Shown: positions 11,428 through 23,069 of the stretch, in pieces
How the letters are laid out: each line of letters starts with the position of its first letter
Numbering within the stretch: the stretch's first letter is position 1
Assembly (NCBI GenBank): GCA_037501455.1
Contig: CM074860.1
Span: forward strand, 45,518,501-45,582,500
From: Lantana camara
Taxonomy: Eukaryota; Streptophyta; Magnoliopsida; Lamiales; Verbenaceae
Direction of reading: 5' to 3'
Length of the DNA stretch: 64,000 nt
Translations under genes and position numbers: made by a program
The notes under the pieces: generated by a model
Databases searched by the model: none
The model's input: only the letters and a program-made list of their open reading frames with translations
Told to the model about the DNA's origin: nothing

Positions 11428-14051
11428 TGTAACGCCCCAGATTTTTATTTATAATATCTTATGTCCAAAATAATTTTATAAATTATATTTTATAATACTT
11501 TCATGAAATTCATATTAAACTTATAATTTACCTCATAACTTGACAATATTTAATTCGTGAATTAATTACCGAAAATGATTTAATTGTCAAACTTGGCCTA
11601 TATGTTCATTCTTTTAAATTTCGGGACCAAATTTCATAACATTTTCAAGGACTCAATCGATCAATTCCTAAAGCTTTCCATCCTTAGTTGCATGACTTAG
11701 ATATTTGAGGGACTAAAGTGCAAATTAGACATTTCAAAACTTGATTGATCGGTATATCATCTCCTAGCTTCCAAAATTATTTCATTCTTGATCTTTCTTC
11801 ATAGTTGCTTCATCTCTCTCTCTCTCGGTATTAAGAAGAAAAGGGAAGGAAGTGATTTTCATCCATTCCATCAAGAATTTCAAGTATTAATCCAAGTTTG
11901 GGAAGCTTGATCATCACCCTCATCCATCTTCTTCCTTTCTTTCATTTCCAAGGTTGGTTGTGCATGAACTCTTAATTCTTGAGCATATATGATTGAGCTA
12001 GGGTTTAGAATTTATATGTTAAATGAGTCAATTGGAGTTGGAAGCATGATTATGTGATTATATCATAAATTATGGCATGATTTGTGCATGAATTAGTTGA
12101 GAATTGAGCTTGAATGATCAAGTGTGATCATGAGTGTGGAATCATGAATTCTTGATGATCTTGTGTGCTTTGAGTGTTTAAGGGTTATGAGATTATTTCT
12201 TGAACCTATATGCATCATATTTCCAGAAAAACATGAATTGGTTGATTGAAATTGGAACTTTGGTTGCTTTGTTATGCATTCCCGTAGCCCTCCCCTGTTT
12301 TTCTCTGTTCTTCATATTTGCAGAAACAGGGAACGACCGTTCCCAGCCTCAAGGCATTGTGGGAACGGGCGTTCCCACCTTTTCAAATGATTTGGGCGGC
12401 CGAGCATGGGAACGGCCGTTCCCATTTTGGCCTTGCGCCGGAAGGGCCGTTCCCAGCTTCCGCGCGTTTTAAAAGGGGAAATCGTTGGTGCGTTTATTGG
12501 GGTTATGGGAACGACCGTTCCCATTTTACAAAGGGGTCCGGAACGGCCGTTCCCACCACGCTGACAGAACAAAAATGACTGCATAAAATTACATTTTTAG
12601 CCCCTCGATCCAACGACTTCTTTGACCCCGAATTGCCGTAATATGTACTCTTATGATGTGAAACAACATGTTATCATACCACATTGCATTTTCGTGGTCA
12701 TCTCGATATATTTCCGCCGTTCGTCACTTTTTGGGCATTTTAGGTCATGTCTCATGTATAAGTGTCGTGTTTGCACAGGTCACGAGGGTAGGGACGAGGA
12801 GCAAGCCCCGTAGGCCGTGCCTACTTGTCTTTGTCGGTATAGGTGAGGTTTCATTGTTAGTTACGTAGAACCCGTATACCCCCTTATGTGATACTTTGGC
12901 CAAAATAGTATTTACGGTTATATATTTCTATAAATCATTGATCATTTCAAGCCAGGTTCAAGTAAGCAAGCAAGCAAGCAAGTCAGGTACTGTTTCATGC
13001 ATGTTTAGGCGAGTAGCATGACGGTTACGTTTGGGCCCGAGGGTAGTGACTAGAGCCAACCGGGAAAGCAAGGGCTGACGGGTAACTCTGGCGCTATCCT
13101 CACCTGTTAGGGGTCACCCCTGAATCCACTAGGAGATTAGTGGAGGAAGGAGCTCCGGGCTTAGGGATTCATGTACCCTCTGCTCAATGAGATTGGATGT
13201 TGGGGCCTTGCAATCCCTTCATCAAACCGGAGGGAAAAGGAGACTGGGGACGAGTCCGGCACCACGGATGCGCCTCGGGTTATTGCATGATTATCATTTC
13301 ATGAATGTGTTATATGAATACACTATCGCACGATCGCACAATAAGTGAATTGCATGATCACCTATTGAATATTAAACAAGCAAGCATGTTCATGTACATT
13401 TGGAGTAAGGTTGGAGATTGCCCTCACTCGCCGGGGCCATGTATTGATTGATTGCATGAAACGATCCAGTAATTAATATTAGTAGTTGTAATCTCGGGCG
13501 AGTCTCTATTATTGTGAACGTATAATGTTTTAATTATAAAACCTTACCCGAGGTTATAACTTGCATGTGATTGCGCTAATATATATTTATGCCCCTCACT
13601 CAGTCTTCGGTAGACTGATACTTCACCTTTCAGGTACTTGAGAGCCGGTCGTGCTAGGCGGGAGTCTGGTCCAGTCTTGCATTGTCACGAGTTTAGCAGT
13701 GCACCATCATGTATATATATTTTACTACGTCTCATGTCATGTCTATTGTTATCACATTTGGAATACTTGATCATGTATAAGAGATGCTAAGGTATTGATA
13801 ATTAGTTTGGTATCTATATGTATCTATCTGATAAATATGGTACCTATATGTATATATATGAATTAATGCTTCCGCTTTTAATTGTTATGTCGTGATTTTG
13901 TATTGTCTTGGGGTTTAGTCCCGCCTAGCTCGTCTTTTCTGTTCTTTGTCACCCGTTCGCTATCGGTTAGTTCATGTACGGATTGTCCATTTCGTATGTG
14001 GATCAGCCTATAGTGCGGGGGTGTGGTATCCCTACGTATAGGGGTGCTACA
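11428..14051 (+). mobile_element. LTR-III, solo LTR related to gypsy B (2.62 kb)
   Basis: It begins TGTAACGCCCCAG, ends GGGTGCTACA, and is flanked by CATTA (11423-11427, 14052-14056). It resembles the gypsy B LTR on the opposite strand, sharing the text around GGCATTGTGGGAACG and the TTGCACAGGTCACGAGGG segment, but is clearly diverged. Features in order: possible splice donor AAG/GTTGG near 11953; palindrome array 12329-12554; acceptor-like TTGCACAG at 12778; an AAGC microsatellite near 12965; acceptor-like CTTTCAG at 13633 followed by GTGCTAGGCGGGA; its inverted copy at 13919; terminal hairpin 13958-14017. No coding sequence. Confidence 0.93.
12329..12554 (+). repeat. LTR-III array of six GGGAACG-NN-CGTTCCC palindromes
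   Basis: Units lie near 12329, 12361, 12408, 12440, 12507 and 12540. Arms GGGAA/TTCCC are constant, with centres CGACCG, CGGGCG or CGGCCG. Four of six are full 16-mers. The fourth has GGAAGGGCCGTTCCC. Spacers of 16-52 bp are unrelated in sequence. Confidence 0.9.
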
Positions 14052-14251
14052 CATTAAAAAAAATACAATTCAGAAATAAACCTTTCATATATTTTAAATT
14101 AAGTATGCATGCATGGGAATTCCATAATATCATTTCATGCATTAAATATAACACGCATCCATGCACACACAAAAGGAAAAGAGATTAAAACCTTTCCACC
14201 TTACACAGCTGTTGCGGCAAAACTTCAAAATACAGACCAATTTCAACATCA

Positions 14252-14383
14252 TGACACGGCCGTGTTGGTATTTAGGCATAAGGTGACACGACCGTGTCAC
14301 ATTTATTTAAATCAGCAGCCCCAACTCGAGAGCTCAACACGGCCGTGTTAACTTTTCAAAGGAATCGGACACGGTCGTGTTGG
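14252..14383 (-). repeat. LTR-II array of four ACACGRCCGTGT palindromes
   Basis: Units near 14252, 14283, 14334 and 14367 have the centre CGGCCG, CGACCG or CGGTCG. Arms switch together: TGACAC/GTGTCA in one, AACAC/GTGTT in others. The array lies about 1.25 kb from the LTR start, close to the position seen in the other LTRs. Confidence 0.82.
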
Positions 14384-15612
14384 CCCTTCGTTCTCGAAAA
14401 TAAAATAGCAACAGCGGCGTTTCGGCATGGAAGGGAGCAGGGGAAGGTCCATCCATGGCTTGGGCATGAAGATGATCAAGTAATGCAACAAAGAGAGCAA
14501 GGAAAACGCAGCAAATCGAGCCATATAATAAGCAAACAACCGGCAAAGGCATGGAGATCAATTTTCAGCACAAAAGCTTCAAAACTCAAGAATTCATCAA
14601 TGGTGGAGCTCCAAATTCGGCACACAAATGAAATTCAAGGTAAGTAATAGATCAAGCATACAACAAGGGTCATGTAGCACTTCACGGATCAAGAATTGGA
14701 TCAAAAACGAGCAAGATATCAAGGAATTACCACAAACCAGCTACTATTCATATGACCACCCAAATCAGCCCCAAAACTCAATGAATGCAAGCAAAAGGGT
14801 ACTCAAATGAAAGGGGAGAAGATGTGCATCAAGAATATGCGCTTACCTCTTTGATTTGATGAATAATGAAGGTCGAACGAGCTCAAAATCGGGCTTGGGT
14901 CAGTAGTGACGGGAATCCTTTCTCTCTTCTAGTTTCCCCTGCTCTCTCGGTCCTGGAGCTGCTGAAAATGAGGGAAAAGAGCAAGTTGGAGGGTAGGTGG
15001 GTGAGTTAGGAAGAAATAGGTTCAAGAATCGGGTCAAACGGAGTTAAAACGAATAAATTACGGGCAAAACGGTAAAGGGTGGAAATCCTACCCGAGGCTC
15101 ACGTTTCGGGCGAAATTCGGAGGATCAAATGGGTTTAGAAAAATACAAGGCTAGGTTCCTTAGCTCCCAATCTTCGTTACGAGTCCGGCGTCTCTTCCGG
15201 AATTCGAATCCGAATTCTCGAGCTCAAGATATAAATTCCGGAACACAAGGCGCGCTAAAACTAGTTAGGCCCTCGAGTCCCCAACAAATAAAATATGGTG
15301 CGTTACCATATCAAACAAGTCCGAAAAATTAAAACGAGCACGTAAACGAATTCATAACACGCGTAATTCATGCATATCAAATTTTCACAAAATTTCGAAA
15401 CGAGTTGAAACTCAAACGAATTAAAAACAAGTTTAAAAACATAAAAACGTTTAATTATTCAAATTTATAAATATATCAATTAATTCAAATAAATTCAAAT
15501 AATCACATAATCGTTAAAATAACACTTATTTGCATAATTAAATTAATTTAAATGCGCCATATAAAAATCTTGAAGTAGCATACCTGTACGGGCGAGCCAG
15601 CAGGATGTTACA

Positions 15613-15772
15613 CATAATCTCACAAAGTCGAATCATACACGATTTAAATACATATGCGAGTGCAGAGACTCTTCTAACTTAACTTGACCGACTCAAAGAC
15701 TCAACACCACACCGCCTAGCTCGAACTCCAGCGCCAAACCTGCACACTAAAAGTTTGGGGAGGGAGAGGGTC
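15613..15772 (-). mobile_element. N3 LTR, continuation
   Basis: Sequence resumes after the duplicated CATAA and runs to the insertion point of gypsy A (TSD GGGTC, 15768-15772). It holds the acceptor-like GTGCAG followed by the GCTAGGCGG module on the minus strand. Confidence 0.72.
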
Positions 15773-16476
15773 TGTAGCGCCCCCTAACACTACAACTCCC
15801 GCACCGTACTACCCTCGAGTGGATGTGAGACCTAGCACCCGAGAAATACTACGGCGAACGGTATAGACGGTACTTAAGTAGAGCGTAGGATAAAATGCAG
15901 CGGAAGATAAAAGAATTTAAAATTTGCAACAAGCAACATAATAACACAAAGAATAGTGCATGATATTGTAAGGGGGTACTATGGTAGTGTAGTGTAAGGA
16001 GTTAATGTATAAGAGCAATTTATTAGCAATATATACTTGATCAGGATTAAATGCTCTTAATCTAAACCTGATCTAATAAATATGACACCTATAGCTTCAA
16101 GATACCTCTAGGTGTCGTTGTCCTTGCTCCCTGAAATCATGTGTTTGAAACAGGCGATGAATTAGTCAAAGTGACTAAGTGAAGGAAGATTAGATTTAGA
16201 TATATATTATTATATATATAGATATATATTTATATAAAATGATAGCAATAGGATATAGCAAATATGATACGGTTCGTAAGTTTAAAACCGGGATAGGGGT
16301 ATTTGGATTTTAGTTTATAATTGATGAACCGTTTGATAAAAGATTTGTACCGCCTGCAAGTAAGGCGTCTCCCTCCAATCTCCTTAAAATATTTGTAAAA
16401 TAGTACCGGGCTGATCAAGGCACCAGTACTTTAATAAAACTAAATATGATAATAACTCCGCAACACCGTAGTGTCA

Positions 16477-16660
16477 GTAGGGGAGCAAACCCTACCGACG
16501 ATATGTAATATGTGGGAGGAAGCTATCTCTCCCAGGGAGGTTATTCTCCCTTGTAAGTCTCTTGGCGTGGAGTAACTATCCTCCAGCTAAACCACTACCA
16601 AGAGTTGGTGGCGGTCTGTAGCACCAACAATACCCTCGGCCCGATGCCTTCCGAGTATTG
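16477..16660 (-). repeat. Hairpin cluster in gypsy A LTR
   Basis: Successive short inverted repeats: GTAGGG/CCCTAC (16477-16495), GGGAG/CTCCC (16513-16532), AGGGAG/CTCCCT (16534-16552), TGGAG/CTCCA near 16568, an imperfect CCACTACCAA/TTGGTGG (16592-16611) and CAATACCCTCGG/CCGAGTATTG (16628-16660). A second copy lies in the 5' LTR near 47949-48130. The cores are less constant than in the other arrays. Confidence 0.5.
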
Positions 16661-17286
16661 CTCGACACAGCTGCATGCCGGGCCCATTTTGATAAATGAT
16701 AATGATTGACTTGCTTAGTCGGGAATCCGTTCTTAGTATTAATAGGACTGAAATATATAATGTCCGGATAAGATCCTGATTCCGACTTATTGGTATTTTC
16801 CTCATAAAGAGGAATATTATATTATATTAATATATATATAGATAGGAAATCAAATAATAGATAGGTAGATTTGGAAATCATTTTATAATTAGATATAGAT
16901 ATATACATGATTCCAGTTAAAAATGTTTTAACCCTCACCTAGTATCGAAATTCAAACAGATTGGAACGGATCCCACTGTTCAGTGCAATTGTCGCCTAAA
17001 AATAATTACTACTGACTTAGAACTAGGTTCTTATTATTCTAATCAAACAATCACATAAGGTTTAGGAAATATAACATATTATAAAATTCTTATAACATTT
17101 AGAAATTATTTTCCCGGTAAAATTTAATTTTAACTGTTTAAGGAAAATTAATTAATTAATTAGGTTTCAAAAATTCTTTAACCACTTAAATATTTATTAA
17201 TCATGTTGTGACCTTAATTAGAGTATTAGGAATTAAATTTATAATTTAATTCAATAATGTAGGTTGATTTTGAAATTATTTTATAA

Positions 17287-17317
<31 letters not shown>

Positions 17318-18729
17318 TTTGAATTAATTTGGAAAAATCTTTATTTAAAATTCCAAAATCCTATTTTATAATTAATTTTAAATTAGTTTCGAAATTATTT
17401 AATTAAATGTTGACCAAAAAGTCAAAATTACTATTAAAAACATTTACTATTCAATTTCTTATGAATTAAACACTTTATAACACAAAATTAAACACACACA
17501 TACACACACTATCACACGAGCACATGAATTTGGTTCAAGAACATTATGAAGGTGTTCTTAAGCTTATGAAGATATTCATACTAGTTCATGATCACATTCA
17601 ATAAATTTTTGAATTCATAACATATAATTAAATTCAAATGTAACACTTTAATTATGAAATTAAATCTAAATAAATTATTCTAAGCATAAATTTAATCAAA
17701 CAAGAACATAATTATTTAAATACATACTCATGATACATCATATCATAATTCATGCAATTAATTAAATAAAATTTCATAATATAGGCACATTACACATAAA
17801 GCTAACAATTATGCATATATATTATAAAAATAAATTCCTAAAGCATAATTTTATTATTCCTAAGCATGCTACTAATATTATTATATTAAAAACATAACAT
17901 AAATCATGAAATAATAAAAGAAAATTGCACCTTATGAGAGAGAGAAGGTTTGGCCGTGTATATGGGGGGAGAGAGAGAATTTTGTGTGATTTCTTAAGTG
18001 AAGTTGGGAGGTTATTTATAGTTATAATTTAGGGGCTTATGTTTCAATTATGAGGACTTAATTAGATGAATCATGGTGTGAGTAAGCTAGGTTCATTTAT
18101 TAGGGGGGTTTAGTTGTATACTTATGTGTATGTTTAAGATATAATTAATTAATTTAGTAATCATGACAAAATAAAATAATTCTAAAATAGGATAAAAATG
18201 ATAATAAATTTGTAGAAGACTGTCTAGGGTTTAGTTTGAAATGAGAGAACTTGCAAAAGAAAGAGAATCGAAAGAGCTTTCTAATGGTTATAAACAATTA
18301 ACGTTTGAACGTCTACATTTAAAGTAGTAGTCGTTCGGGAATTTTGAAAAATACGATAAAATTCATAAACGAAGCTAGAATGTGAATTGATTTCCGAGAA
18401 AATGTCCATGATTCTTGAAATAATTCAAGGATCATTTTGACTATAATATTGTATACCAAATGTTGGACGGTTTGAAAATTAGTTTTTACGGTAGGAATAG
18501 TACTTTGGGAAAAATAAAGAAAAATTTATAAATCGAGTTAGGGTTTGAACTAGAGTTTGGAAAAGATCCTAAAATTCATATAATAATCCAAGGATCGTAA
18601 TGGTTATAATATTGCATAGGAAAAACGTTGAAATTCAGAAATTTCTAATTTAGGGCAAAATTAGGGTTTTTCAGCCGGTTTTGATTTCTACTGAAGCTAC
18701 GTTAAGAATTAGGATTTGGAAATCATACC

Positions 18730-21386
18730 TGTAGCACCCCTTGACACGTGGAGGTGCCACACCCCCGCACTATAGATCAATTCACATACGAAATGGTCAA
18801 TCCGTACATGAACCAACCTATAGCGAACGGGTGACAATGCAATACTCGACAAGCTAGGCGGGATAACTAAAACATGCAATAAGATAACGCGGAAGCATAA
18901 AATAATTTCTAACAAATAGTTTCATTTATTCAATCATGATATTTCTCATTTATCAAGTAGTGCATAATCTAGATTATCATCTTCCATTAAAGAATAACAA
19001 TAATTACAATTCCAGAATTAATACTCTTAATTAAATGCACGAACCACGGATGACACGACTACATGAACTGGACCCGACTCGACTCACTCCCGCCTAGCGT
19101 GCACCTGTAATACCTGAAAGGTGGAGGCGTCAGTCTGTGAAGACCGAGTGAGGGGTTTACATATATATTAGCGCAGATAACATGCAAGCTATATTCTCGG
19201 GTAAAGGTTTATAAAAGATAATTATACATGTTCAATAATAACATAGCTTCGCCCGAGAATACAACTGTCAATATTAAATACTTGTTCATTATCATGCAAT
19301 CAATCAATACATGGCCCCGGCGAGTGAGGGCGGTCTCCAACCTTACTCCCAATGAACATGAACATGCTTGCTTGTTTATTAATCACGAGGTGATCATGCA
19401 ATCAATTATCGTGCTATCGTGCAATAGTGTAATCAGGTAACATATTCATGGAGTAACAATCATGAAATAACCCGAGGCGCATCCGTGGTGCCGGACTCGT
19501 CCCCAGTCTCCTTCTCCCTCCAATGATGGGAAGGTAGCTAGCCTTCACCATCCACGACATATTGAGCAGAGGGTACATGAATCCCTAAGCCCGGAGCTCC
19601 TTCCTCCACTAACCTCCTAGTGGATTCAGGGGTGACCCCAAATGTGGTGAGGATAGCACCAGAGTTACCCGTCAGCCCTTGCTTTCCCGGTTGGCTCTAG
19701 TCACTACCCTCGGGCCCATCGTGAACGATCATGCTACTCGCCTAAACATGCTTGCAATCATGAACATGGACAATCTTGGCTTGCTTGCTTGAAACATGAC
19801 TTGATAAAATGTAGCTATCAATCGTGATCAATAGTTTATGGAAATTATAAATATAATTACCTTTTGGCCGAAATATCACATAAGGGATATACGGGTTCTA
19901 TGTAACTAGAAATTAAACCTCACCTGACAGGCGACACATGACTCGTGAATGCGTGGACGTGCTCATGAGCCACAATCTCCGCCCTGGAGAGTAACTGGAC
20001 AAGAAACGGGACAATGTGCGTGCATGAGACCATAATTCAATCATATTATTCATATAATGACGCACGGCATAAGCGTACACGAGACATCGAGCAATACACA
20101 ATGTAGCATGAAAACATGTTGTTTCGACATATAATCAATCATATAATAGCAATTCGGGATCAAATAGGCCATTGGAACGAGGGGTGGAAATTGTAATTTT
20201 GTGTAGAAACTTTCTGCACTTCCAGTGGCCTGGGAACGGCCGTTCCGGGCTTTAGTACAAAAATGGGAAGGGCCGTTCCCCAGTCCCGAAGCGGCTCCCG
20301 AAGATGGGAACGACCGTTCCGGCTTGCAAGCCAAAATGGGAACGGGCGTTCCCGTCCTCCGCCAAGCAAAGCGTTCAAACAATGGGAACGGCTGTTCCCC
20401 AATTGCAAAGGGGACGGGAACGGCCGTTCCCGTTACACAGAAGAACAAAGAACAGAGCAGAACAGGGGATGCTCTCGGGACAAAACCAAGCATCCCCAAA
20501 CCTACCAAATTCATCACAACATGCAAGGATTCTTGGAAATATGCAAGTATACATGTTCAATATACATTAGTATGCAACCAAAACACATAACTCATGCCTT
20601 AATCTCCATAATTACCAACTTTAGCATAAATACAAATTTATCATATAATCTCATATTCTTCAAGAATCATACATGAATTTCAAGTCTAAAGCATAAGATC
20701 ATGCTTCTAACAATTAGAGCACATAATATTCAAGTAAACCTCAAACCCTAGCTTCATGAATTATTATCAAGAATTCACATAATTTCCATGTCTACCTAGG
20801 AAGAAAGAAATGGAGTGATATGAGATGATGAGGGTGATGATGATGCTTCCAAGCTCCTAATCCTTTAAGTTCTTTGATGAAAGTGATGAATTCTCCTTTC
20901 TTCCTTGGATGGCAATGGTTCGGTGGTGAAGGAAGCAAAATGAGATGATTGGTATGAAAAATGAAGATGATGATTGAGAGAGATGCATATATCGTGATAT
21001 TTGGGGAAATATGTAATATTTATGTTTCAATCCCCCAAGTTTTGTAAGTCATGCAATTAAGTATAAAAGGTTTGGAAAGTGATCAATTAAGTCCAAAAGA
21101 TATTCATGCAATTTAGTCTTTAAATAAAAGGAAATAAGCAATTAAGGACAATTAGGCAATTAATACAAGTTGGGCAATTAATTCACGTACAATTGAATTC
21201 CATTCGTGCAAGAATTCTCAATTAAAATAAATATCACATAATTTTCACGTAATCATATTGAGTCACAATTTATAAAATTAATATAACACTTATAAATTGA
21301 ATAAATAAAATAATAAAATAAGACCCTAACGCTCGAAACTCACACGTGTCGAGCGTACCTGCCTGTCTGAAATTCGGGGCGTTACA
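18730..21386 (-). repeat. N2 3' LTR
   Basis: It ends (minus strand) with the terminal hairpin at 18766-18825. It carries six palindrome units and the GCTAGGCGGG pair near 18853 and 19096. Confidence 0.95.
20232..20431 (-). repeat. N2 3' LTR palindrome array, six units
   Basis: The units have GGGAA/TTCC(C) arms, with centres CGGCCG, GGGCCG, CGACCG, CGGGCG, CGGCTG and CGGCCG. The fourth unit and its spacer are absent from the other LTR. Confidence 0.9.
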
Positions 21387-21422
21387 ACTCTCTCCCCCTT
21401 AACAGAATCCGTCCTCGGATTC
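21387..21422 (-). other. N2 3' polypurine tract and hairpin
   Basis: The minus strand reads GAATCCG-AGGA-CGGATTC (21405-21422), then TGTTAAGGGGGAGAGAGT next to the LTR. Confidence 0.87.
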
Positions 21423-21631
21423 CTTGTCCTGAATTCCTGAAATTTTAATTGGCTCTTACATGTTCATCCCACGCGGGTTAGCTACTCCCCGTCAGGGATT
21501 AGTTTGAAAGAGATCTTCATTCCACCATGTCTTCCCATGGTTGAGATCACGACCCTCAACTTCCGGAGTCTAATCACTCGAAAGAAAATCTAGCCTTCCA
21601 CTATAACAAATTAACAAATAGTTGAAAATAC

Positions 21632-21740
21632 TGAGAGTGCCCCGCCTCTCAAGCAATTAACGAGAGAACCCCGTCTCTCGAGCAAGGAACAAGAGAACCC
21701 CGTCTCTTGACAACCCTGAGAGAATCCCCGTCTCTCACGC
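21632..21740 (-). repeat. N2 array of four hairpins with covarying arms
   Basis: Plus-strand arms are TGAGAG/CTCTCA, CGAGAGA/TCTCTCG, CAAGAGA/TCTCTTG and TGAGAGA/TCTCTCA around a constant CCCCG (sense CGGGG). Each unit has different arms, yet all are fully complementary. The position, just before the 3' tract, matches N1. Confidence 0.9.
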
Positions 21741-22445
21741 ACACGAAATAAAATTCAAGCGAGCACTTAGGTACATACTTACAATTAATACACCAGGATC
21801 AGATAAAATTATCATTTACGCAAGTAATTGTTCACGTAATAATTATTAATAAACAAGAAATCATATACAAGACTAATGAATTAATAATAAAAAAATTAAT
21901 AACAACAAGGAGTCATATGTAGAATTAACAAAATAATGATAATGATAAATAATGATGCATGTGGTATGCATGCTTAGGTGTACCGTTCACCGAGGAGTGA
22001 CGTTCCGGAACGGAGTTAATTCGGTTGAAAACTTGATTCCTTTAGTTGAGATTTTCCCCGCGGGATACCGTTACGGTTCGATATTCCCAGTTCTGATAAT
22101 CATCTCTGCCCTTGCGCTATTTTCTAACATAATCCGTAAATCATCATTAATCACCACATCTGCAGACCCGTCTGAATTACAGATTTGCCGGTTGAACCAT
22201 TCTTGCACTGATTTTTCACATTTACTTTCCGATTCCAGAATTGAGAATACCCTGATATTCTTGTTAGAGTGCAATTGCCCGTTCAAGCTTAAAAGACTGA
22301 CTTTGTGTTCCAAGCAAGCTCTTGTCTAACGAGCAGAGAAAACAGGTGTTACCCTTTCTCAGACCTCAGTAATTAAAGTAAACCTTTTCCCGAAGCAACC
22401 TTCCTGACTTCTTGTTTGCAATCTGAAAGTTGAGCTCTTACTCCC

Positions 22446-23069
22446 TTAGTTAACAATACGGCGGATAGTTGCAATAGAGGAGCCAAGGTCGTCATCCCGT
22501 GAGAGTAATTCAGCGAGCACACTTGCATAGAAACCGAAAGAATCAGGTCCTAGTGAAACGTCTTCCTTTGGCCCTTGAAATTCGATAACGTACCCCATAA
22601 TTCCACGAAATATCTTAAAAGAGAGGATCACTCGAACTTCCATCTCTCTGAAGGGTTCATAGTAAACTGGTGTATTCATGGAGGCGGCGGCAACCACACG
22701 AATGAAAGCACGACGAGCATTCCCAAACATCTCTAGGGCACAAGTAACAACTTCATAAGAAAACTCTTGTCGGAGTTAACCTATCAAAACTTGAGATTGG
22801 CTCCGGATATCGCCCAAACTGAATCCTTTTCTATTTACTGAGTCAAATGATATCCTGAGGTTATCGGAGGATTGCAGACAGTGTACCCACCTTCCTGAAA
22901 ATAATGATAGATCAAAGGTACTGTCGATGATGGGACTTTTCTTTGTGTAGGAAGGAGGAAAGCTTAACTTATTGAAAACTCCTTTCACATGGTTCTGATA
23001 GAGGATTCCCGACTCTCCTGAATGTTGTCCAGCTTCCAATTTAATCCATTCCCAGACCGGCTCTCCCCC
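22446..23069 (-). pseudogene. Unrecognised open frame in N2, one internal stop
   Basis: One minus-strand frame stays open from directly after the internal polypurine tract to 22446, about 200 codons, with a single TAA at 22776-22778. It starts with no clear ATG; the first ATG in this frame opens MFGNARRAF at 22730. The inferred protein is mixed and soluble-looking (for example SFPPSYTKKS, YYEPFREMEVRV, ELLSRDDDLG). It has no zinc knuckle, no catalytic motif I know and no membrane segment. It may be a captured host fragment, a decayed gag-like frame or chance. A further frame at 22071-22313 is similar in style. N1 shows no comparable frame at this place, which argues against an essential role. 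Confidence 0.3.

Larger units (their letters stand above)
5235..15612 (-). mobile_element. LTR-II, solo LTR (3.5 kb net), split by N1 and LTR-III
   Basis: Both ends are clear. Reading the minus strand it starts TGTAACATCCTG at 15612 and ends GGGGTGTTACA at 5235. CATAA flanks it at 5230-5234 and 15613-15617, so it is a solo LTR left by LTR-LTR recombination. The LTR's own sequence occupies 5235-6357, 10608-11427 and 14057-15612, about 3.5 kb. It has the common LTR modules (GCTAGGCGG pair near 5360 and 5660, terminal hairpin 5270-5330) and an ACACGGCCGTGT-type array at 14252-14383. No internal coding region remains. Confidence 0.9.

Noticed and set aside
12959..12985. AAGC microsatellite as a telomere or satellite repeat
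   Set aside because: Only about five units. It is a small repeat within LTR-III, echoed as GCTTGC in related LTRs.
20225..20676. Overlapping open frames with repeated GNGRSH, WERPFP and GTAVP peptides (also at 12200-12584, 26030-26397, 34948-35480, 38861-39393, 46391-46741)
   Set aside because: They appear in several frames on both strands and are simply translations of the GGGAACGGCCGTTCCC palindromes. No coding evidence.
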